From NCBI GenBank assembly GCA_017457005.1, contig JAFTII010000010.1, forward strand, positions 1 to 45,171: a DNA stretch of 45,171 nt, written 5' to 3'. The position numbers were made by a program, and so were the translations under genes. The stretch is from Alphaproteobacteria bacterium (GTDB taxonomy: Bacteria > Pseudomonadota > Alphaproteobacteria > RF32 > CAG-239). The number at the start of each line of letters is the position of its first letter. Within the stretch, counting starts at the first letter, position 1. This document shows positions 8,764-15,887 of this stretch, piece after piece. Under the pieces are notes generated by a model, which saw only the letters and a list, made by a program, of their open reading frames with translations, was not told the origin of the DNA and made no database searches.

Positions 8764-9435
8764 ATGAATGAGATTATCAACAGGTTACGCAAGGTTCGTA
8801 AAGGAGCAATGTTTATAATTGAGGCACCAAGCGGTACCGGTAAAGGTACGGTTATAAAAGAATTGCTGAAGAATGACAGCAATATTAAGTTTTCGGTGTC
8901 AGTTACAACTCGTCCGCCACGAGAAGGTGAAGTTGACGGGGTTGATTATTATTTTGTTACCGATGAACAATATAATGAATTTTTAGAGCAAGATGCTTTT
9001 TATGAGTTTGTTGATTCTCAATATGGTTCAAGGTATGGTACGTTACGTTCTGAAGTTGACAGCTTTATTAATGTCGGTCAGGATGTGATGTTTGATATGG
9101 ATTGGGCCGGAGCCAGACAAATGAAAGAAAAAGCCGGTGCTGATGTGGTAACGATTTATTTGCTTCCGCCATCTATTAAGGAATTACGTTCTCGTTTGGA
9201 AAAAAGAGGAACGGATTCAAAAGAGGTGATAGAAAAAAGAATGGGAATTATCTTGGAAAAGGTTAGTCATTGGAATGAGTTTGATTATGTTATCGTGAAT
9301 GTTGATTTACAAGAAACTGTAACCAAGATTCAAAAAATAATTTCCGGAGAAAGAATGAAAAGAGTCCGCCAAGTAGGGCTGAAAAAGTTTGTACGCGAAT
9401 TGGTAAAAGAAGTTAACCAAAAAGCTAGTGCTTGA
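8764..9435 (+). CDS. gmk: Guanylate kinase
   Basis: Guanylate kinase phosphorylates GMP to GDP with ATP. The 223-residue protein has the P-loop A-P-S-G-T-G-K-G-T at 21-29. The GMP-binding segment follows (S-V-T-T-R-P-P-R-E-G-E-V-D-G-V-D-Y), then Y-G-S-R-Y-G-T and the lid region (L-E-K-R-G-T-D-S). The usual I-D-W-Q-G-A motif reads M-D-W-A-G-A here. The C-terminus is extended by about 20 basic residues. A GGAG site precedes the ATG. It is translationally close to yicC and its 3' end overlaps the convergent Sel1-repeat gene by 11 bp. Confidence 0.96.
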   Translation: MNEIINRLRKVRKGAMFIIEAPSGTGKGTVIKELLKNDSNIKFSVSVTTRPPREGEVDGVDYYFVTDEQYNEFLEQDAFYEFVDSQYGSRYGTLRSEVDSFINVGQDVMFDMDWAGARQMKEKAGADVVTIYLLPPSIKELRSRLEKRGTDSKEVIEKRMGIILEKVSHWNEFDYVIVNVDLQETVTKIQKIISGERMKRVRQVGLKKFVRELVKEVNQKASA

Positions 9436-9988
9436 TAGCGGCACGTTGTTCGGAAGACATAGCCTTATATATTAGAGCGGCATTCCTTCCGGCAGTAGCA
9501 ACGCCTAAGGTTTCAGCTTTTTTGTATAATTTAAATGCGGTTATGAAATCTTGGCGAACGCCAATGCCTTTAGTGTACATCCATGCTAAAATTTCTATAG
9601 CTTTGGTGTCGTTAAGACCGGCACGATAATTTATTTCTTCTAAATCAAGAGGTGTAACATTATTCTGTTGGATCGCTTTTACGGTGTTTTCCCAACGAAG
9701 TTGTTTGGCTTTTTTAAGGGCTTCTTTTTGACGGCGGTCGTTGGTTAAGTTTATGGGTGTAGTTGTTGAATCTTTAAGCGTTTCTTTTTGCGGTTCAGAA
9801 ACATCTTGTAAAGCTTTTGAGGTGTTAATTTCCGGCTCTGTTCGGTTTTTTACAAATAAAGGCAGGTATCCTTGATTATCCGAACGAATAATATCACGGT
9901 ATAATCCGTCTAAACTGGCTGCATAAACAATACCGGTTCGGATAAAAATAAAAAATAAATATACTATAGTGATATAAGTTTTGGACAT
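9425..9988 (-). CDS. Secreted Sel1-repeat protein
   Basis: The 187-residue protein begins with a signal peptide: a basic M-S-K-T, a hydrophobic core, and a likely cut after V-Y-A. A polar linker of about 70 residues follows. Near the C-terminus (about 125-180) are Sel1-like TPR repeats (A-W-M-Y-T-K-G-I-G-V-R-Q-D, then A-F-K-L-Y-K-K-A-E-T-L-G-V-A-T-A). Such repeats mediate protein contacts, often in the periplasm. I chose the ATG at 9988; a longer TTG start at 10027 lacks a ribosome site and would place residues before the signal peptide. It is convergent with gmk and divergent from cysK. The partner is unknown. Confidence 0.8.
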   Translation of the reverse strand: MSKTYITIVYLFFIFIRTGIVYAASLDGLYRDIIRSDNQGYLPLFVKNRTEPEINTSKALQDVSEPQKETLKDSTTTPINLTNDRRQKEALKKAKQLRWENTVKAIQQNNVTPLDLEEINYRAGLNDTKAIEILAWMYTKGIGVRQDFITAFKLYKKAETLGVATAGRNAALIYKAMSSEQRAAIKH

Positions 9989-10082
9989 TTCTTTCTTGCA
10001 AGTTTGGTTTCTCTGAAATAATATCAAGGGCGAATTATGATTGCCAGTATAATTTAAAGCTTATAAACAATTAGGGTGAAAA

Positions 10083-11021
10083 ATGAAAAAAAATTATAAT
10101 TCAATTGAAGAAATGGTCGGTAATACTCCGTTGCTCAGATTAAATAAGTGGGAAAAAAAGCAAGGGATTAGTGCATCATTGTCGGTAAAATGCGAATTTT
10201 ATAATCCGTTGTTTTCCGTAAAAGACAGAGCTGCTCTTAAAATGTTGGAAGAAGCAGAGCAAAATCATAAAATCACGGAAGATACGATTTTTGTTGAGGC
10301 TACCAGCGGTAATACGGGGATTGCATTAGCTGCTCTTTGTGCAGCAAAAGGATATAAATTAGTAGTTGCAATGCCGGAAAATATGAGTAAAGAGCGTATT
10401 GTTTTAATGCGCTATTTCGGTGCTGATGTTATCTTGACTCCTAAGGAAGACGGTATGCAAGGAGCTATAGCAAAGGTTGACTTGTTAAAAGAAAAAAATA
10501 AAAATGTGATTGTTTTGAATCAGTTTAATAATTCTGCAAATGCCGATGCTCACCGCTTTGGGACCAGTATGGAAATAATGGAAGCAACACATGGTGAAGT
10601 AGATGTTTTGGTTGCAAGTGTCGGTACCGCAGGTACTATTACTGGAACAGCAGCAACTTTGAAAACTTATAATCCTGACTTATATGTGGTGGCTGTTGAG
10701 CCGAAAGCCAGTTCGGTATTAAGCGGAAATCAAGCGCAAATACATGATATTCCCGGAATTGGTGCCGGATTTGTGCCTCCTTTGTATAATGAAGATTTGG
10801 TAAATGAAGTGGTGGCCGTAAGTGATGGAGATGCGTGGAAAACCGCTGAAAATGTTGCTAAAACAGAAGGGTTACCTATAGGTATTTCTGCAGGTGCGGC
10901 AGTATATGCGGCTACAGAAATAGCAAAGAGAAAAGAAATGTTCGGAAAAAATATTGTGGTTATTTTACCGGATGCAATTAATAATTATATTTCCAGATTA
11001 ATTGACAATGCAAATTTTTGA
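10083..11021 (+). CDS. cysK: Cysteine synthase (O-acetylserine sulfhydrylase) family
   Basis: This fold-type II PLP enzyme would form cysteine from O-acetylserine and sulfide. The 312-residue protein has the PLP lysine in F-S-V-K-D-R (K47), the substrate loop T-S-G-N-T-G (74-79), a phosphate loop and the G-I-G-A-G-F-V-P motif. Three family motifs deviate. N-P-T-G-S before the lysine reads N-P-L-F-S, the G-T-G-G-T phosphate loop reads G-T-A-G-T, and the usual C-terminal G-E-R-Y-L-S-T is replaced by I-N-N-Y-I-S-R. It may therefore be a divergent paralogue with another substrate. AGGGTG precedes the ATG. No cysE or sulfur-assimilation genes are adjacent; lptG follows by 42 bases. Confidence 0.85.
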   Translation: MKKNYNSIEEMVGNTPLLRLNKWEKKQGISASLSVKCEFYNPLFSVKDRAALKMLEEAEQNHKITEDTIFVEATSGNTGIALAALCAAKGYKLVVAMPENMSKERIVLMRYFGADVILTPKEDGMQGAIAKVDLLKEKNKNVIVLNQFNNSANADAHRFGTSMEIMEATHGEVDVLVASVGTAGTITGTAATLKTYNPDLYVVAVEPKASSVLSGNQAQIHDIPGIGAGFVPPLYNEDLVNEVVAVSDGDAWKTAENVAKTEGLPIGISAGAAVYAATEIAKRKEMFGKNIVVILPDAINNYISRLIDNANF

Positions 11022-11063
11022 GGATATTTTGAATTTGTATTTTTTATATAAAAAAAGAAAAAA

Positions 11064-12170
11064 ATGAAACCGACATCAATTTTTGGAAAATATCTGGTTA
11101 AACAAATATTGTTTAATTTTTTGGCAGTGTTACTGATGGTCTTAAGTGTGGTAATGCTGTTTGAAATAGTGGAAATATTGCGCCGAACATCTGATCGTAA
11201 TGATGCGGATATTTGGTTTGTGTTGGAAATGGCAATTACAAAAATGCCAAAAACAATAGAAATGGTATTCCCGTTTGTAATGATGATTGCTGCAATGGCT
11301 ACCTTTTGGAAAGTCAGTAAAACAAATGAATATGTAATTATGAGGGCAGCAGGTGTTTCGGTTTGGGGGTTTTTGATACCGGTTTTGGCAGCAACATTTT
11401 CAATCGGAGTATTGAATGTTGCGCTGGTTAATCCGGTTGCTGCTTATATGTATGATTTGTACGAAACTTTAGAATATCGTTTTGAAACCAAAAATCCTAA
11501 AGCGGTATTGTTTTCTGATCAGGGATTGTGGATCAGGGAGGCAATAGATAATGACAATATTATGGTTTTGCAAGCAAAGTCGTTGCGCCAAGAAAACGAT
11601 GGTTTGTTAATGAGAAAAGTAACAATTTTAGAAATGGATAGAAATTCTCAACCCGGTAGAAGATTAGAGGCATTTGCGGCAAATTTGCGAGAAGGTCGTT
11701 TTGAGTTAAAAGATGTTTGTATTTATCGTGCGGGAATGCCGAAAGAAACATTAAATAGTTTAGATTATAAAACAAATTTGGATGAAAATCGTATTAAAGA
11801 TAATTTCGTGGCACCGGAGGCTATATCCTTTTGGAAATTGCCTGATACTATTCGTTTTTATGAAATGTCAGGATTCTCCGTTGTGCGTCACAGTTTGAGA
11901 TATTTATCTCTTTTAATATCTCCGCTTTTGTTGTGTGCGATGGTGTTGGTGGCAGCCGTGTTTGCGTTGCGTCCGAATACTCGTAAAGGCGGAGTTATGT
12001 TTTTGATTGTAGGGGGAATTACAACCGGATTTGTTGTATATTTTTTAAGTCAATTAGTGTATGCATTTGGAATTAACGGAGATATTCCGGTAGGGCTGGC
12101 AGTTATTACTCCCACAGCTATTATTTCGTTGATAGCGGTGTCAATGTTGTTGCACTTAGAAGACGGTTGA
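11064..12170 (+). CDS. lptG: LPS export permease LptG (LptF/LptG family)
   Basis: LptG is one of the two inner-membrane permease subunits of the LptB2FG transporter that moves lipopolysaccharide to the outer membrane. The 368-residue protein has three N-terminal helices, a periplasmic beta-jellyroll region (about 130-265) containing F-S-D-Q-G-L-W-I-R, and three C-terminal helices. The K-T-N-E-Y-V-I-M-R-A-A-G-V-S cytoplasmic coupling segment matches the LptG position that contacts LptB. The short second half favours LptG over LptF. lptF is not in this window, although the two are often adjacent. Only a weak AAAGAA ribosome site precedes the ATG. Confidence 0.9.
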   Translation: MKPTSIFGKYLVKQILFNFLAVLLMVLSVVMLFEIVEILRRTSDRNDADIWFVLEMAITKMPKTIEMVFPFVMMIAAMATFWKVSKTNEYVIMRAAGVSVWGFLIPVLAATFSIGVLNVALVNPVAAYMYDLYETLEYRFETKNPKAVLFSDQGLWIREAIDNDNIMVLQAKSLRQENDGLLMRKVTILEMDRNSQPGRRLEAFAANLREGRFELKDVCIYRAGMPKETLNSLDYKTNLDENRIKDNFVAPEAISFWKLPDTIRFYEMSGFSVVRHSLRYLSLLISPLLLCAMVLVAAVFALRPNTRKGGVMFLIVGGITTGFVVYFLSQLVYAFGINGDIPVGLAVITPTAIISLIAVSMLLHLEDG

Positions 12171-12233
12171 CATTGAAGTTGCATAATGGTATATGAAAGT
12201 TAATTATTTATTATTAATTTAATTTTTATATAT

Positions 12234-13007
12234 ATGAAAACAGGAAATTTTTATTTCAATCTATGGAAAAAAAAGATTGATGTTTGGGGAATTAATTTTT
12301 CCAAGCTTAGTAAAATGTCTTTAGACAAGCTTTGCTATTTGGCGCAGCTGGATTGGCTGATGAATACGGAACGAGAGCAAATAGAAATGGTATTGCTGGA
12401 AAAAGCCGATACCGATTTGGTTAAAGATTTGCTCTGGAAACAGTATCTATATACCTCAAAAGCTCGTGTAAAGATTATAGAGCGTGGAAATACCGAAGAA
12501 ATTAAAAAAATGATTTCTTGTGCTTATTTTGCAGAGAAGAACAGAAAGTTGTTTGATGAAACTGTTTTAGATGCTTTATTTGCCCGAGGTGAAAGCTGTG
12601 AGATATTAGCATGGCTTTCTTATACCAGATTTTGTTGCGCAGTAAAAGATAAATACGCAATACAAATATTGCAGAGAGGTTGTAAAGAGGAAATATCTGC
12701 TTTGGCAGATTGCCAAATTTCGGATGAAATTATTTCTAAAATTATAGATAGAAATAATAAGGAAGAAATACAAAAACTTTGCTATAGGGCTAATAAAAAA
12801 ACAATTGAATGTATTCTGAATCGCAATAAACCTGATGAAGTCTTGTTCTTGGTAGAAAAGAACCATTCTTTGCATATTGTGGATGGTGCGTTAGAATTAC
12901 TTTTTTCTAAAGGAGGAGATGATGCGATAAGACATTATATTATGAGCGGCGGGCATTTGCCACCGTTGTATATTCAAAAAGCTTTTATGAGATTTTCTGC
13001 TGTTTAA
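12234..13007 (+). CDS. Unrecognised helical-repeat (solenoid) protein
   Basis: I do not recognise the family. The 257-residue protein has no signal peptide or membrane segment. It contains at least seven copies of a 14-residue unit with pattern (I/L)(I/L)xR(G/N)xxEEIxxL(I/L/C), beginning near residues 54, 81, 115, 145, 170, 194 and 222. Examples are I-I-E-R-G-N-T-E-E-I-K-K-M-I, I-I-D-R-N-N-K-E-E-I-Q-K-L-C and I-L-N-R-N-K-P-D-E-V. Spacing of 24-34 residues suggests a HEAT-like alpha solenoid, a protein-binding scaffold. The ATG has no Shine-Dalgarno sequence; an AT-rich leader with TATTATTAAT lies 15 bases upstream. A hairpin follows the stop. Function is unknown. Confidence 0.72.
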   Translation: MKTGNFYFNLWKKKIDVWGINFSKLSKMSLDKLCYLAQLDWLMNTEREQIEMVLLEKADTDLVKDLLWKQYLYTSKARVKIIERGNTEEIKKMISCAYFAEKNRKLFDETVLDALFARGESCEILAWLSYTRFCCAVKDKYAIQILQRGCKEEISALADCQISDEIISKIIDRNNKEEIQKLCYRANKKTIECILNRNKPDEVLFLVEKNHSLHIVDGALELLFSKGGDDAIRHYIMSGGHLPPLYIQKAFMRFSAV

Positions 13008-13015
13008 GTTGTAAA

Positions 13016-13047
13016 CATTGCCTGATTCTTGTTAAAATCAGGCAATG
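13016..13047 (+). terminator. Hairpin after the helical-repeat gene
   Basis: CATTGCCTGATT (13016-13027) pairs perfectly with 13036-13047 around an 8-base loop, starting 9 bases after the stop codon. The downstream sequence (GTTATTAGATTATTG) is only partly T-rich, so termination may be inefficient. Confidence 0.55.
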
Positions 13048-13088
13048 GTTATTAGATTATTGTTATGTTTAATTATAATTTTTTTATT

Positions 13089-13970
13089 ATGAAAACGTTT
13101 TATATGGTAAGCGCTGATGATAATAGTCGCTGTTTGTATGTCTGGGATTCTACCTTAAAAACAATGGACTTGGTTATCAATGCCGTTTGGGCAAACGGAC
13201 TTAAGCACAATATTTACGTGGTTGAAGATTTTCAAGGTAAATTGAAAGTTTTTGCTTTGAAAAATTCTGCAATACATGAGTTTGATGTTCCGACAAAAGA
13301 TATCAAGCTTGCTTGCGGGCATTGTATTTGGCGTGTGGGTGATTCTTATTATGGGTATGATTATGTTACCCGTAATATAAGGCTTCTGGGAGTATGCACG
13401 AGACTTAATGTGTCTATTAAGGTGCTTTGGTCTTGTGAAGAAGTTTTTAAAGACTGTTTTATTCAAAATAACAGTGATGAAACTAAAAAACTCGTCTTTA
13501 TAAGGGCAGAAGGAATAATTGATGCCGGTGATTATGTTAAAATAGAGACCGGTATTGAGGATATTGTGGTGGCCTTTAAAGATGATATTTATTGTGATGT
13601 TTATAGCCTTAAACCTCCGTATCTTAAAAAGCCGGATAAAGAGCTATATTTTTCGCTTTATATTAAAGGAGCATTCTATTGGCAAGAAACAAAAGAGTGT
13701 TGGGCTTATTTAGGCGATGGTTTAGCTTTAGCTTCTAATGCTTTCCAAACTAATTATCTAAAGGATGGTAAAATTTATGCTAGCCTTTATAGTGTTGAGG
13801 GGATTAATAAAAAATTGGTGGCTGAAGGACAATGGAAGTGTCGGGACGATATTGATGTTGCGACTTGTATAAACGGAATAGAATATCGTTATCAGAATCC
13901 GAATGCCGACAATAAGATTTTGGATTTTGGTAATCCGCGACCGATAAAAAAGTTTTTCGGATTGTTTTAA
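13089..13970 (+). CDS. Unrecognised soluble protein
   Basis: I do not recognise the family. The protein is 293 residues from this start, without signal peptide or membrane helix. It appears beta-rich, with many alternating hydrophobic and aromatic strands such as Y-M-V-S-A-D-D-N, I-Y-V-V-E-D-F and F-Y-W-Q-E-T-K-E-C-W-A-Y-L-G-D-G, and numerous Cys residues. An in-frame ATG at 13065 would add eight residues, but it lies only 18 bases after the preceding hairpin. A TATAAT at 13074-13079 would put the transcript start close to the 13089 ATG, so that start is preferred; neither has a ribosome site. The gene ends just before a bidirectional terminator shared with fabG. Confidence 0.68.
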   Translation: MKTFYMVSADDNSRCLYVWDSTLKTMDLVINAVWANGLKHNIYVVEDFQGKLKVFALKNSAIHEFDVPTKDIKLACGHCIWRVGDSYYGYDYVTRNIRLLGVCTRLNVSIKVLWSCEEVFKDCFIQNNSDETKKLVFIRAEGIIDAGDYVKIETGIEDIVVAFKDDIYCDVYSLKPPYLKKPDKELYFSLYIKGAFYWQETKECWAYLGDGLALASNAFQTNYLKDGKIYASLYSVEGINKKLVAEGQWKCRDDIDVATCINGIEYRYQNPNADNKILDFGNPRPIKKFFGLF

Positions 13971-13974
13971 AAAT

Positions 13975-14001
13975 AAAAAAGGCAGCTTAGCTGCCTTTTT
14001 T
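13975..14001. terminator. Bidirectional terminator between an orphan gene and fabG
   Basis: AAAAAAGGCAGC and GCTGCCTTTTTT form a 12-bp stem with a TTA loop. A-tract and T-tract on opposite sides let it work in both directions for the convergent genes. Confidence 0.88.
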
Positions 14002-14018
14002 ATTGGTCATTGCAAAGA

Positions 14019-14756
14019 CTAAATCATTGCCATACCGCCATTAATATTAATGGTTTGACCTGTAATGTATTGAGCTTCATCAGATGCTAAGAAAGCAACA
14101 ACATTGGCAATGTCTTGAGCTTCACCTAATTTACCTTCAGGGATTTTAGCAAGTAAAGCGGTTTTTACATCATCAGGTAAAACATCGGTCATCGGAGTAC
14201 GAATGAAACCGGGAGCAATGGAGTTTACGGTAATTCCACGAGAACCAACTTCTTGTGCCAAGCATTTGTTCATGGCAATCATACCGGCTTTAGAAGCAGA
14301 GTAATTTGCTTGACCGGCGTTTCCGGTAACACCAACTACTGATGCAATACCGATAATACGACCAAAACGTCGTTTCATCATACCGCGAACGGCCGCTTTT
14401 GCCAATTTGAAACCGGCAGAAAGATTTACGTCTAAAACTAATTGCCAATCCTCATCACTCATGCGAATAAAGAGGTTATCTCTGGTTAATCCGGCATTAT
14501 TTACTAAAATATCAATTCTTCCGAGTTTTTCTTCTACACGCTCAACCAAGCTTTTAACGTCATCGGCGTTGGTCAGATTAGCGGTAAAAACTTCAACTCT
14601 ATCACCTAATTCGGCTTTGAGTTTTAGCATCGGTTCTTCTCTCATGTCGGTAAGAGCCAATGTTGCACCTTGAGCATGTAAGGTACGGGCAATTTTATCG
14701 CCGATACCGCCTGCGGCACCGGTAATAAGAGCAACTTTATTGTTTAATTCAAACAT
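14019..14756 (-). CDS. fabG: 3-oxoacyl-[ACP] reductase
   Basis: FabG reduces 3-oxoacyl-ACP with NADPH in each round of fatty-acid elongation. The 245-residue protein has T-G-A-A-G-G-I-G at 12-19, N-N-A-G at 86-89 and the catalytic set N111, S139, Y152 and K156 (A-N-Y-S-A-S-K). It ends in the family's I-T-G-Q-T-I-N-I-N-G-G-M. The ATG has AAGGAA upstream. It follows fabD by 16 bases on the same strand. The acpP-fabF genes that commonly follow fabG are not present; a terminator closes the unit. Confidence 0.96.
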   Translation of the reverse strand: MFELNNKVALITGAAGGIGDKIARTLHAQGATLALTDMREEPMLKLKAELGDRVEVFTANLTNADDVKSLVERVEEKLGRIDILVNNAGLTRDNLFIRMSDEDWQLVLDVNLSAGFKLAKAAVRGMMKRRFGRIIGIASVVGVTGNAGQANYSASKAGMIAMNKCLAQEVGSRGITVNSIAPGFIRTPMTDVLPDDVKTALLAKIPEGKLGEAQDIANVVAFLASDEAQYITGQTININGGMAMI

Positions 14757-14772
14757 ATTAATTTCCTTTTTG

Positions 14773-15726
14773 TTATTTAGTAAGGTGTTGAGCTAACTCT
14801 TCTATTTCAGCAACAGTTCCGGCTGAAATGGTGTTAATATCTTTATGGCTACGTTTAACAATTCCAGATAATACTTTTCCGGCTCCAAGTTCTATAACTT
14901 CATTAATTCCTTGCTCTTTCATCCAATTGACACTTTCACGCCAACGGACAGATCCGGTTACTTGAGAAATCAAGTTATTTATGATTTGTTCGGAACTGTT
15001 AACAGCAACGGCTTTAACATTGGATATTAGAGGAATTTGCGGCTCTGAGGTTTGGGTTTGACTTAGTGCTTGAGCCATAACATTTGCGGCCGGTTGCATT
15101 AAGGGACTGTGAAATGGAGCGCTGACAGGAAGTTTTAAACAACGTTTAGCACCATAATTTCCGGCAATCTCTACGGCTTTGTCAATAGCTTCAATATGAC
15201 CGGATAAAACAACTTGTCCATCGGCATTGTCGTTAGCTGCAACGCATATATATTTGCCGTTGAAAGTGCATTCTTCGGCTAAAGAAACAACATCAGAGTA
15301 GCTTGCGCCAATAACGGCAGCCATGCCTCCCACACCGACAGGAACGGCCTTTTGCATGGCATCACCACGGGTGCGAAGCAGTTTTGCCGTATCAGCTAAA
15401 GAGAATATTCCGGAAGCACAAGCAGCAGAATATTCGCCTAAAGAGTGACCGGCAACAAAATGTGCGTAATCTTTCAGATTAATCTTAAAATCATTTTTCA
15501 GGATAGCAACAACAGCCATAGAGTGTGCCATTAAGGCGGGTTGAGCATTAGCTGTTAAAGTGAGTTCTTGTTCCGGTCCTTCAGTCATAAGCTTGAATAA
15601 ATCTTGGTTGAGAGCTTCATTTATTTCGTTAAAAACATCTTTTGCCGAGGAAAAATTATCGGCAAGTTCTTTTCCCATACCAACAAACTGAGAACCTTGT
15701 CCGGGAAAAACAAAAGCTTTAGTCAT
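14773..15726 (-). CDS. fabD: Malonyl-CoA:ACP transacylase
   Basis: FabD transfers malonyl from CoA to acyl carrier protein to supply fatty-acid synthesis. The 317-residue protein has F-P-G-Q-G-S-Q near the start, the nucleophile in G-H-S-L-G-E-Y-S (Ser95) and the catalytic His in A-P-F-H-S-P-L-M (His206). The oxyanion region G-A-G-K-V-L-S-G lies near the C-terminus. The ATG is preceded by AAGGAT at good spacing. It is the first gene of a two-gene fabD-fabG unit read leftward, divergent from ftsK across about 160 bases. Confidence 0.96.
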   Translation of the reverse strand: MTKAFVFPGQGSQFVGMGKELADNFSSAKDVFNEINEALNQDLFKLMTEGPEQELTLTANAQPALMAHSMAVVAILKNDFKINLKDYAHFVAGHSLGEYSAACASGIFSLADTAKLLRTRGDAMQKAVPVGVGGMAAVIGASYSDVVSLAEECTFNGKYICVAANDNADGQVVLSGHIEAIDKAVEIAGNYGAKRCLKLPVSAPFHSPLMQPAANVMAQALSQTQTSEPQIPLISNVKAVAVNSSEQIINNLISQVTGSVRWRESVNWMKEQGINEVIELGAGKVLSGIVKRSHKDINTISAGTVAEIEELAQHLTK

Positions 15727-15887
15727 TAAAATCTATCCTTATTTATTAAAATAACCAATTCAGCTTTATATGAGCGGATGAAAATGTCAAGTTTTAAAAG
15801 GTTTTTATGCTATGTTTTGTTAAGATATTATTGATAATTTGTAACTATAATTACGCTAGATTATTCTTTGTTTAACAGGTGAAAATA

